A stretch of 58,933 nt of DNA from Paeniglutamicibacter gangotriensis Lz1y (GTDB lineage: Bacteria > Actinomycetota > Actinomycetes > Actinomycetales > Micrococcaceae), in assembly GCF_000348945.1 (NCBI RefSeq), contig NZ_AOCK01000015.1, forward strand, positions 1 to 58,933. The letters are read 5' to 3'. Below are positions 16,977 to 24,765 of the stretch, one piece after another. Each line of letters begins with the position of its first letter. Position 1 is the first letter of the stretch. Made by a program: the position numbers and the translations under genes. The notes under the pieces were generated by a model. The model did not search any database, was not told where the DNA came from, and worked only from the letters and a program-made list of their open reading frames with translations.

Positions 16977-17456
16977 CTATCCTTCCTTGCGATGGAAGCG
17001 CGTCCCTGCCTTGCCGCCAAGGATCGCCCCAAGCAGGGGACCAAGACGGGCGATGGACAACCGATCAGGCCGCTGGTGGTCGGGAGGCTGCCCTCGACCG
17101 GAATCTGCGGTACCCCTCCCAGATTGGCGAGGATTGCCACGATGACAATGCCCCACAGCCATGCAGCGGCACCTTGCTTGAAGCCGCCCAATCGTGCCAT
17201 GCAACCTGCCACGTATCCTCGGTAATAGTAGGTGAGCAGAAGTATCAGGCCCAGCACGATACCGTCGGCGATCCCGAATGATTGCGAGTTCCGCGTTGCC
17301 TGCTTTGCCACTTCCTCGGCATTCGTGGTGTTTCGCGGCCCCGAGGCCGACGCCGATAGCGGTGGCCAGCGCACTGAGCAGGACCATCATCCCGATGGGC
17401 GTCAGCCAGCGGGAGGACGCCGTGCCCCATTCGATGCCGCCGTAGCATTCCTTTCT
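16977..17456 (-). pseudogene. conserved membrane protein with two frameshifts
   Basis: One frame starts CYGGIEWGTASSRWLTPIGM and MMVLLSALATAIGVGLGAA. Near 17330 the coding moves to another frame: SFGIADGIVLGLILLLTYYY, RGYVAGCMARLGGFKQGAAA, WLWGIVIVAILANLGGVPQI, PVEGSLPTTSGLIG. Near 17065 it returns to the first frame for LLGAILGGKAGTRFHRKEG and stop at 16977. This is a four-helix membrane protein known from Arthrobacter relatives (YGG...W, YYCGGYVAGRMARF and AGMRFHRK motifs, from memory). The two shifts nearly cancel, so only the middle is misread. Confidence 0.7.
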
Positions 17457-17699
17457 GCAATGACCATGTCATTCCTGCGTCCGTTGGGGGTGATTGCCCC
17501 GCTGCGCTTTTCTCGGCCACGCCGTGTCCCTATCCCATGGGGTCATCGAAATATGGCTCAACGTGCCGGTCACCGAAGCGCATCGAGCCATCGCGTCACG
17601 GCTGACTGGATGCGCGCGAGGCGCGAACGACTTTGATGAACCCTGCGTAAGTCCGCCCCGGACTTTTTTATAGGGCAAAGCCGAGCTGCGGGATGGCTG

Positions 17700-17853
17700 C
17701 GGCGTGGAGGTCAGTGCGGGAGCATACGTCCGGACCTTGAAGGTGCCACCTCCCTCCGGTGTGGTCCAGGAGGGGGACCTGCCGACGGTGCGCTCCGGGC
17801 GGTCTTGCCGGGTCCCCGCACAGGCCGTGAGGCAGTACCTGATCGTAGAATAA
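17700..17853 (+). pseudogene. excisionase-type HTH protein remnant
   Basis: The frame from 17761 reads VVQEGDLPTVRSGRSCRVPA then QAVRQYLIVE and TAA at 17851-17853. This is the second half of an HTH_17 domain, like LVKEGKLPAVSFGKLYRIPA in the gene at 6724. The first helix upstream (about 17700-17760) is only faintly recognisable and no start codon with a ribosome binding site remains. Confidence 0.6.
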
Positions 17854-17918
17854 TGCGCTGCGGTCCCTCATGCTTTCCCTCGTCTCCCTCGCCGAAGTCA
17901 CTTCGGTCCATGGGGGGT

Positions 17919-17982
17919 GATTTCCACGGTCCAAAATTTTGTCGCTCCCGATGACGCGGCACGGGTCTTGCCTGTGGAAATC
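17919..17982. repeat. spaced inverted repeat upstream of the ybdK-like gene
   Basis: GATTTCCAC at 17919-17927 and its exact complement GTGGAAATC at 17974-17982, 46 bases apart and about 65 bases before the ligase start. It could be a pair of operator half sites, or chance. No protein can be assigned. Confidence 0.35.
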
Positions 17983-18044
17983 TCAGCTTTTCACCTGGTT
18001 GCTAAATTGTTCTCTTTTGCCCGGACGTCGGGAACACTTGGCCT

Positions 18045-19169
18045 ATGCGCACTTTCGGGGTCGAAGAAGAGCTGTTGCTCATTGATGCCGCCACCGGGAT
18101 GCTTGCCCCGGCGGCGGCAGAGGTCCTGCGCAATTCTGAAGGTTCCACCCATTTCATCGATGGCCCTGCCGCAAGCGTCGATGCCGCCTCGATGACGCAC
18201 GAACTCAAGCAGGAACAGGTCGAATTGGTTTCCGCCCCCTACACCGAGCTGTCCGCCTTGAGCACCGCCATGCTCCAGGGACGGCAAGAAGCGGACCGTT
18301 TGGCCGCGCTGTCAGGGGCCCGTGCGGTGGCGCTGGGAACCTATCCGATGCGCGCGGCCTCCCGCTTGGTGCGCTTGCCACGCTATGTGGCCATGGAGAA
18401 GAAATTTGGGGTGACCCTGAAGGAGCAGCTCACCTGCGGGTTCCATGTGCATGTGTCGGTGGTTTCGGATGAAGAGGCGGTGGCCGTGCTGGATCGCATC
18501 CGCATCTGGCTTCCGGTGCTGCTGGCGCTGAGCAGCAACTCTCCCTACTGGCAGGGAACAGATAGCGGGTATGCGAGTTTCAGGTACCAGGCGTGGCGGC
18601 GATGGCCGACGGCCGGTCCCACGGACATTTTTGGTTCCGCCGATGCGTATCGAGAATTGGTCGAGACGCTGCTGCAGTGCGATGTCCTGCTCGATGAGGC
18701 CATGGTGTATTTCGACGCACGACTTGCTGCCCGTCACCCCACCGTTGAAGTGCGGGTAGCGGATGTCTGCCTCGAAGCAGGTGACGGGGCGGCCATCGCC
18801 TCCCTGGTCCGGGCGTTGGTGGAAAGCGCCGCCAGGGACTGGGAAGCAGGCAACCTCCCGCCTGTCTGCCCCACCGAGGTGCTGCGTCTGGCATCGTGGA
18901 AGGCCAGCAGTGCAGGTCTGCATGGATCGCTGCTTCACCCGCAGGAAAACCGTCCCTGTTCCGTCGACACCGCGCTGGCGGCGTTGGTGGCGCACGTACG
19001 CCCGGTCCTGGAGGAATATGGCGACTTGCCCTTCGTTCTCGAGGCGATTCACCGGATCAGACTGGCGGGGACGGGCGCCGAGCGCCAACGCAGGTCCTTC
19101 AGAAACAACGAAAGTCTTCGGGACACCATTTTTGATGCCGTGGAACGGACCCAGAGCTTCGTTCCCTAA
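18045..19169 (+). CDS. carboxylate-amine ligase, YbdK / GCS2 family
   Basis: A 374-residue ATP-dependent glutamate-cysteine ligase-type enzyme of the YbdK branch. Motifs: FGVEEELLLIDAATGMLAPA at the extreme N-terminus (nucleotide and metal site), THELKQEQVELVSAPYTEL, LTCGFHVHVSV around residue 130, and PTVEVRVADVCLEAGDGAAI. Length is normal for the family. Cytosolic. Family members form gamma-glutamyl bonds weakly; the natural product here may be a thiol or another gamma-glutamyl amide. The start lies in an AT-rich zone (GGCCT just upstream) with only a poor ribosome binding site, so the ATG at 18045 is chosen by the family start. Confidence 0.9.
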   Translation: MRTFGVEEELLLIDAATGMLAPAAAEVLRNSEGSTHFIDGPAASVDAASMTHELKQEQVELVSAPYTELSALSTAMLQGRQEADRLAALSGARAVALGTYPMRAASRLVRLPRYVAMEKKFGVTLKEQLTCGFHVHVSVVSDEEAVAVLDRIRIWLPVLLALSSNSPYWQGTDSGYASFRYQAWRRWPTAGPTDIFGSADAYRELVETLLQCDVLLDEAMVYFDARLAARHPTVEVRVADVCLEAGDGAAIASLVRALVESAARDWEAGNLPPVCPTEVLRLASWKASSAGLHGSLLHPQENRPCSVDTALAALVAHVRPVLEEYGDLPFVLEAIHRIRLAGTGAERQRRSFRNNESLRDTIFDAVERTQSFVP

Positions 19170-19386
19170 GTGGCCTGGATGACGGGCTTGAGGCAGTGCG
19201 CATAGTGCGCATGGCAATAATGTGCAGGGTGTTCCGCTGCTGTCCGGGAACCATGTTTGAGCACCTCAACAGGTTCCAGCGGATGAATGTATGGCTGCAT
19301 CCACATTGGTTTGGATCCTGCTTGTCCCATCAGCTCGCGTAGATCTACAATTTCGGCGTCGCCCGGAGCCTGCGGAAGGATTAATC

Positions 19387-19689
19387 ATGGCCCAGGACTA
19401 CGATGAAGCCCGCCCCGAGGTGGCCGAAGCTTCCCAACGCACCTTGAAAGCCGTGCAGCAAATGGATGCGCCCAGCGCCATGAGCGTCCAAACGGACCTG
19501 GAGGAAGCGGACCTTTCGGAGGGCACCGAGCTTCCCGGTGCGATGGTGCTCGATGAGCTCGTGGTCCAGGTCGTTCCCCAGGGACCGGATGAGTTTGTCT
19601 GCGGGGAATGCTTCGCCCTTCGGCACCGGAGCCAAATCACCCACGAGTTCAAGGGCGTGAAGCTCTGTCGCGATTGTGCCGAACTTTAG
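19387..19689 (+). CDS. DUF4193 protein with zinc-ribbon-like C-terminus
   Basis: A 100-residue protein from ATG 19387 (GGAAGGA site). The N-terminus MAQDYDEARPEVAEASQRTL is followed by an acidic region and the DUF4193 core: TELPGAMVLDELVVQVVPQG, DEFVCGECFALRHRSQITHE and VKLCRDCAEL. Two CxxC pairs suggest a zinc ribbon. This actinobacterial family is abundant but of unknown role. The frame is open upstream to 19291 but without a better start. The first codons of a second copy are found at 4149, fused to other sequence. Confidence 0.85.
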   Translation: MAQDYDEARPEVAEASQRTLKAVQQMDAPSAMSVQTDLEEADLSEGTELPGAMVLDELVVQVVPQGPDEFVCGECFALRHRSQITHEFKGVKLCRDCAEL

Positions 19690-19728
19690 GAACCCCTGAC
19701 TCATAGCAACGATCCAACCCACACCGAC

Positions 19729-20165
19729 TCATGTCGACGCGGCCATTGAAGAACCGAATGCCTTCGCCGCTTGACCCTCGAAGGACTCGGAGGAGGATTT
19801 TAGCGGGACGCTGATGGAGGAGACGAATTCCAGCAAGGCCATGGCCCTGGAACATTGAGGCCAGCGTTCGTCCGTGTCATTGTCTTGGCAATGATGACCT
19901 ACCCGGTCGACCAAGCCGCGTGGCTCGGCCCGTTTCCAAGGCCGGATTGCAGGGCATCGGTCCGCTCGACGAGTTTGTCCGAGGCCGCGGCACCAAGCGG
20001 ACAGACATTGACTTCGATAAGTCTGGCCCCGGTGCCGGGAGCCAAGCGATCGCTTGATTTCACGGCCATGATTTTTGAGATGGCAGCATTCCCGTGGCAC
20101 TCACGGCGACGGCATCCACCCCTTCCGCCAGCGGAACCGGTTTCCCGAAACATGCCAGCGCCTGC
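19729..20165 (-). pseudogene. GAF-ANTAR regulator remnant
   Basis: Pieces in different frames follow the order of the intact gene at 9277-10008: FGKPVPLAEGVDAVAVSATG, then GARLIEVNVCPLGAAASDKL and ALQSGLGNGPSHAAWSTG. A TAG follows (19901-19899) where the intact copy has Glu. After a frame change come DERWPQCSRAMALLEFVSS and ISVPLKSSSESFEG. DNA identity is visible by eye, for example around 19789-19815 against 9607-9635. The ANTAR domain is absent. Confidence 0.8.
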
Positions 20166-20227
20166 CTGGCGGAGACCGACACGGTATCCTTTTCAAGACT
20201 ACGTTCGGGGCCGGATGACGCCTGGTC

Positions 20228-20239
20228 GGGGGGGGGGGG
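20228..20239. repeat. 12-base G homopolymer
   Basis: Twelve G in a row, about 60 bases beyond the stop of the minus-strand gene at 20298 and just outside the GAF-ANTAR remnant. Such tracts are prone to slippage and to sequencing-length error. No gene reads across it. Confidence 0.8.
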
Positions 20240-20297
20240 GAACCGATGGGGCATTGAAGCAATCGGCACGGAATTGGAGGGGCGGGTTTCCTACCTG

Positions 20298-21455
20298 TCA
20301 GTCGCGAGACTGCCGCGCCCTGGCCAGGCGCCAACCGCCCACCCAGAGGTTCGTCAACGCGTCAACGCCCCAGAGCGCCGCGACCACCACGATCACCCAG
20401 AACGGCAACCGGGTTTGGTCCCAGTCGGTGAGCACCACCAGGGCCACTGCAATGACCGCTTGGAGGAAGCCCCAGAGGATTTGGGACCCCGGACGCCAGG
20501 CAATCACGTTGAAGAACTTGCGAACCCCTGTGGCATCCTTCGCCTCGGCACGCATGCTGTGGGCAATCGCGCCGCCCAGCCCGCGCTGCTCAACCGGCCG
20601 GGCAGTTGCCGGCAGGGAGCCTTCCTCGACGTAGTCGGCCTGCGACGGGTCCGTGCCAAAGATCTCCAGCACCTCGCGCAGCTTCTGCACCGAGCCGCTG
20701 CCGGCCAGCGCCTGCTCAAGTGCACCGATGATCTCCGCAGAGATCCCGTATTGCGTCAGCTCCGCAATGGAGTCAAGGTCAGGGGCCGCCCACTGATCGG
20801 TGAGGAAGTCATTGACTTCCGCAGCAGGGGTTCCGGGCAACGCCTCCAGCACGGGTTCGGCGGCAACTGACCAGCCGTGGCCGAAGCCGGGGTGGCCACG
20901 CAGCTTCTTGTTTTGGTCCTGAAACCAGAAGACCATCGAGAAGCGCGGACCCAACCTGGAGAGCATGATCGCCGGAAAGCTGGATCGCGAGACCATGATC
21001 TCGGGCATGTAGCCATCATGCACCGCCACATCTCCGTGCTCGGTGGTGAAGTAACTCCAGCTGGTGCCACTTTCCCCGGCAAAGAGTGCTACCTCGGATT
21101 CCTTGAAGGAACCGAGCAATACCGAGATCCCGCCAGTGGGGTATTCCAGGGCCTTGTCGGTGATAGTCTCGCCGCTTTCGGCATCCACACCATCGAGGTC
21201 CGCGTATTTGGCCCCGGTCCCCCGCTTCAGGGCAATGGCAAAGCCCTCGATCTGTTGCCCATTCGAAAGGTTCCCCTCCTCATCGGCCATCACGATGAAG
21301 CCTTCCGGGTTCACGGCAATGACCAGCTCGATGACGCTGAGCTCGCCCCAGGGCACCGGGGTCGCCAGCAAGGAAATACTCTGCCTGGCGCGCAGCGTGG
21401 CCAAGATCCGCCGGTGCGCCTCGAGGCCCAGGGGCTCGTCAAAGATCAGCGCCAT
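20298..21455 (-). CDS. hypothetical protein with C-terminal membrane hairpin
   Basis: About 385 residues from ATG 21455; the frame is open to 21527, overlapping the end of ffh, so the start is uncertain. The N-terminal half is mixed alpha/beta (LATPVPWGELSVIELVIAVN, SVLLGSFKESEVALFAGESG). A polar helical region follows, then two hydrophobic helices at the C-terminus: ILWGFLQAVIAVALVVLTDW and LPFWVIVVVAALWGVDALTN. It is probably anchored in the membrane by its tail. Family not recognised. It follows ffh on the same strand within 50 bases and may be cotranscribed. Confidence 0.75.
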   Translation of the reverse strand: MALIFDEPLGLEAHRRILATLRARQSISLLATPVPWGELSVIELVIAVNPEGFIVMADEEGNLSNGQQIEGFAIALKRGTGAKYADLDGVDAESGETITDKALEYPTGGISVLLGSFKESEVALFAGESGTSWSYFTTEHGDVAVHDGYMPEIMVSRSSFPAIMLSRLGPRFSMVFWFQDQNKKLRGHPGFGHGWSVAAEPVLEALPGTPAAEVNDFLTDQWAAPDLDSIAELTQYGISAEIIGALEQALAGSGSVQKLREVLEIFGTDPSQADYVEEGSLPATARPVEQRGLGGAIAHSMRAEAKDATGVRKFFNVIAWRPGSQILWGFLQAVIAVALVVLTDWDQTRLPFWVIVVVAALWGVDALTNLWVGGWRLARARQSRD

Positions 21456-21504
21456 GGAGGCGATGAGCCATCCCGGCCCATCGCCTTCAACGTCCCCCGT
21501 GGGA

Positions 21505-23055
21505 CTACTTGCCAAGGAACTTCTCAAACCCCTTGGGCAGGTTCAGGTCCGCGGGGTCAAAGTCCTTGGCCCCGGCGCCGAAGGCGGCACCCGAAGGGGC
21601 CTTGGCCTTGTTGGCCTCGGCGGCAGCCAGCTGGGCGGCCTTGGCCGGGTTGCCGAACTTCGCCGGCTTCTTCTTCCCGCCCTTGGCACCCTTCTTGGCT
21701 CCTCCGCGGCCGCCGGGCATGCCCGGGATGGCTCCGCCGGAGGCCAGCTTCTTCATCATCTTCTGCGCCTCGCCGAAGCGCTCAAGCATCGAGTTGACCT
21801 CGGAGACGTGCACGCCCGAGCCCTTGGCGATACGCGCGCGGCGCGAACCGTTAATGATCTTCGGGGCCACACGCTCGTGCTGGGTCATCGAGCGCACGAT
21901 GGCCTCGATCCGGTCCATCTGCGACTCGTCGAACTGCTCGAGCTGCTGGCGGGAGATCTGCGATCCGGGCATCATGCCCAAGATCTTCTTCATCGAGCCC
22001 ATCTTGCGGATCTGGGCCATCTGGGCCAGGAAGTCATCGAGGGTGAAGTCTTCGCGATCGGCGAACTTCTTCGCCATCCGCTCGGCTTCGCCCTTGTCCC
22101 AGTTCGCCTCGGCCTGCTCGATCAGGGTCAGCACATCGCCCATGTCCAGGATCCGCGAGGCCATGCGGTCCGGGTGGAAGATCTCGAAGTCATCGAGGTT
22201 CTCACCGGTGGAGGCGTACATGACCGGCTTGCCGGTCACCGAGGCAACCGACAGGGCCGCGCCGCCGCGCGCGTCGCCGTCCAGCTTGGTCAGCACCACG
22301 CCGGTGACCCCGACGCCCTCGTTGAACGCTTGGGCGGTGTTCACCGCGTCCTGGCCGATCATCGCGTCGATGACAAAGAGGACTTCGTCCGGGTTGACGG
22401 CAGCACGGATGTCCGCTGCCTGCTGCATCATTTCCGTATCGATGCCCAAGCGTCCGGCGGTATCAACGATGACGATGTCGTGCAGCTTGGACTTCGCCTC
22501 GGCCACACCGTCGCGGGCCACCGCGACCGGATCGCCCGTGGCGGATTCAAATTCAGAGGAGACCCCTGGGTGCGGTGCGTACACCGGCACGCCGGCACGT
22601 TCGCCGTTGACCTGCAGCTGCTTGACGGCGTTGGGGCGCTGAAGGTCACAGGCCACCAGCAACGGGGTGTGGCCCTGGGCCTTGAGGTGCTTGGCCAGCT
22701 TGCCGGCCAGGGTGGTCTTACCTGCGCCCTGCAGGCCGGCGAGCATGATCACCGTGGGGGCGGTCTTGGCCAGGTTCAGCCGGCGGGTCTCCCCTCCCAG
22801 GATGCCCACGAGTTCCTCGTTGACGATCTTGACGATCTGCTGGCCCGGGTTCAACGAACCGGAAACCTCCTCGCCCAGGGCGCGTTCCTTGACCTGCGCC
22901 ACGAACGCGCGGACCACGGCGACGGCGACGTCGGCGTCCAACAGGGCACGGCGGATCTCCCGGACGGTGCCGTCGATTTGGGCTTCGGTGAGCCTGCCTT
23001 TTCCGCGCAGGTTCTTGAAGGTGGATGTCAGGCGGTCGGAGAGTGAATTGAACAC
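21505..23055 (-). CDS. ffh: signal recognition particle protein Ffh
   Basis: A 516-residue SRP54 GTPase that binds signal sequences and 4.5S RNA and delivers ribosomes to FtsY. N domain at residues 1-90. G domain with the P-loop at about 107-114 (GLQGAGKTT), DTAGRLGIDTEMM, and TKLDGDARGGAALSVASVTG. The M domain (about 300-440) has the methionine-rich MGSMKKILGMMPG segment and an SGVHVSEVNSMLERF RNA-binding motif. A Lys/Ala/Gly-rich tail ends the protein. Length is typical for Micrococcaceae. Confidence 0.97.
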   Translation of the reverse strand: MFNSLSDRLTSTFKNLRGKGRLTEAQIDGTVREIRRALLDADVAVAVVRAFVAQVKERALGEEVSGSLNPGQQIVKIVNEELVGILGGETRRLNLAKTAPTVIMLAGLQGAGKTTLAGKLAKHLKAQGHTPLLVACDLQRPNAVKQLQVNGERAGVPVYAPHPGVSSEFESATGDPVAVARDGVAEAKSKLHDIVIVDTAGRLGIDTEMMQQAADIRAAVNPDEVLFVIDAMIGQDAVNTAQAFNEGVGVTGVVLTKLDGDARGGAALSVASVTGKPVMYASTGENLDDFEIFHPDRMASRILDMGDVLTLIEQAEANWDKGEAERMAKKFADREDFTLDDFLAQMAQIRKMGSMKKILGMMPGSQISRQQLEQFDESQMDRIEAIVRSMTQHERVAPKIINGSRRARIAKGSGVHVSEVNSMLERFGEAQKMMKKLASGGAIPGMPGGRGGAKKGAKGGKKKPAKFGNPAKAAQLAAAEANKAKAPSGAAFGAGAKDFDPADLNLPKGFEKFLGK

Positions 23056-23148
23056 GTGCCGTGCACTTCTTTCGTTGTGGGATTCAGGCGCGGTCTAACC
23101 CGCTGGACTCAACATCCAAGATTACCAATAAAGACTGATGGTTGTGCC

Positions 23149-23166
23149 CAAGACGTGGCAGTCTTG
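23149..23166. promoter_or_regulatory. short inverted repeat before the zwf-like start
   Basis: CAAGAC-GTGGCA-GTCTTG, a perfect 6-bp palindrome ending 5 bases before the GTG start of the glucose-6-phosphate dehydrogenase gene. It could be an operator or a 5' RNA hairpin masking the start; no regulator can be named. Confidence 0.4.
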
Positions 23167-23170
23167 AGAG

Positions 23171-24589
23171 GTGAGCATTCAAACGGACATCCATGCCGAC
23201 ACCCATGTACGTACATTATTGATCCTCGGCGCCTCCGGGGACCTCACCGGGAGGCTGCTACTTCCGGGTCTGGCCAGGCTGATCGGCTCCGGCCGGGCGG
23301 CAGGCCTGAAGCTGGCCGGGGCCGGAGCTCCGGGCTACAGCCAGGAGCGGTGGAGCCAACGCGTCACCGAGACCTGCACCGACGCGGCCCCCACCGCCAC
23401 CGTTGAAGGCAAGGCGCAGCTCGAGGCTCTTGCTGCGCACACCACCTTCACCGAATTGGATGTCACCAAGCCCCAGGAACTGGCCCAGCTGGTCAACTCC
23501 TTGGAGGGTCCGGTGGCCGTGTACTTCGCCCTTCCCCCGGCCGTGAGCCAGCGGGCCTGCGAGATCCTCGAACCCGGGCAACTGCCCGAGACCACACTTT
23601 TGGTTATGGAAAAGCCCTTTGGCTCCAACCAGCAATCGGCCCAAGAACTGAACCGTACGCTGATCAGACTGGTGCCCGAGGAGAATATCCACCGGGTCGA
23701 CCACTTCCTGGGCAAGGGCACGGTGTTCAACATCCTGGGCCTGCGCTTCGCCAACCGGCTGCTCGAGCCCTTGTTCACGTCCGAGCACGTGGAGAAGATC
23801 GAGATCTTCTATGACGAGGAACTCGCCCTGGAGAACCGGGCCGGGTACTACGACGGGGCAGGGGCCCTGCGAGACATGATCCAGTCGCACCTGCTGCAGA
23901 TTTTGGGGCTGCTGGCCATGAATGCCCCGGCGACCCTGGGCGAACGCGATGTACGTGACCACTTAGGCTCGGTGCTGCGTGCCACGGCGCTTGCCGGAGA
24001 TCCCAAGGCCTCCACCCGCCGGGCCAGGTACACCGCCGGCACCTCCAAGGGACGCCCGGTGCCGGACTACGCCACCGAACAGGGCGTGGAGCCGGCCTTG
24101 AAGACCGAAACGCTGGCCGAAGTCACCCTGAGCATTAATAACTCGCGCTGGGCCGGGGTTCCGTTCATCCTGCGCGCCGGCAAGGCGCTGGGTACCGCGC
24201 GCAAGGAAGCGATCATCACTTTCCGCCCGGTCTCCCACCTGCCCATGGGCTTCAAGGGAACCGATGCCCCCACCAAGCTGCGGATCGGATTTGGCCCCGA
24301 CACCCTTTCCTTGGACCTGGATGTCAACGGCCCGGGAGACCTCTACACCCTGGACCGGGTCACCATGGCCGCGGAACTGAACTCCCCCGATCTTTTGCCC
24401 TACGGCGAAGTACTGCTCGGGGTGCTCTCCGGGGATCCGACGCTCTCGGTGCGCGGTGATACCGCGGAGGAATGCTGGCGGATCGTGGATCCGATCCTCA
24501 CGGCGTGGGCCGATGACGAGGTGCCGTTGGATGAGTACCCGGCGGGCGGCAACGGGCCACATGGTTGGGACACCAACTGCACGTTATAG
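23171..24589 (+). CDS. zwf: glucose-6-phosphate dehydrogenase
   Basis: A 472-residue enzyme oxidising glucose 6-phosphate to 6-phosphogluconolactone with NAD(P). N-terminal Rossmann motif GASGDLTGRLLLPGLARLIG at about 19-38. The active-site signature IHRVDHFLGKGTVFNILGLR at about 172-191 contains the catalytic His. FDH-like YDEELALENRAGYYDGAGAL and the C-terminal AEECWRIVDPIL follow. Start GTG 23171. Slightly shorter than the usual 490-515. It stands alone next to ffh, away from the tal-pgi-opcA cluster typical for the main enzyme in this group, so it may be a second isozyme (inference). Confidence 0.92.
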   Translation: MSIQTDIHADTHVRTLLILGASGDLTGRLLLPGLARLIGSGRAAGLKLAGAGAPGYSQERWSQRVTETCTDAAPTATVEGKAQLEALAAHTTFTELDVTKPQELAQLVNSLEGPVAVYFALPPAVSQRACEILEPGQLPETTLLVMEKPFGSNQQSAQELNRTLIRLVPEENIHRVDHFLGKGTVFNILGLRFANRLLEPLFTSEHVEKIEIFYDEELALENRAGYYDGAGALRDMIQSHLLQILGLLAMNAPATLGERDVRDHLGSVLRATALAGDPKASTRRARYTAGTSKGRPVPDYATEQGVEPALKTETLAEVTLSINNSRWAGVPFILRAGKALGTARKEAIITFRPVSHLPMGFKGTDAPTKLRIGFGPDTLSLDLDVNGPGDLYTLDRVTMAAELNSPDLLPYGEVLLGVLSGDPTLSVRGDTAEECWRIVDPILTAWADDEVPLDEYPAGGNGPHGWDTNCTL

Positions 24590-24612
24590 CAGCATGACCA
24601 CGGCTGTACCCC

Positions 24613-24670
24613 TGGTGTGGGTTATGCACGAGCCCGGCGAGTGGTGTGGGTTATGCACGAGCCCGGCGAG
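24613..24670. repeat. 29-bp tandem direct repeat, two copies
   Basis: Two adjacent identical 29-base units (24613-24641 and 24642-24670), each containing GTGGGTTATGCACGAGCCCG. They lie 24 bases after the zwf-like stop. They may be a slippage duplication; no hairpin or gene is formed. Confidence 0.85.
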
Positions 24671-24765
24671 GCGTAGTCATTTTTGATCCATGGAGGCAAC
24701 CACGGCCCGCCATGACGGTGTTCCAGTTGGATTGACTCGCCGCCCGGCGTTGATATTGTGGGGCC

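Noticed and set aside
21064-23046. 660-codon plus-strand open frame opposite ffh
   Set aside because: Antisense shadow; ffh on the other strand has all family motifs.
24613-24670. Possible CRISPR-like repeats
   Set aside because: Only two copies, directly adjacent with no spacers, and no cas genes; a simple tandem duplication.
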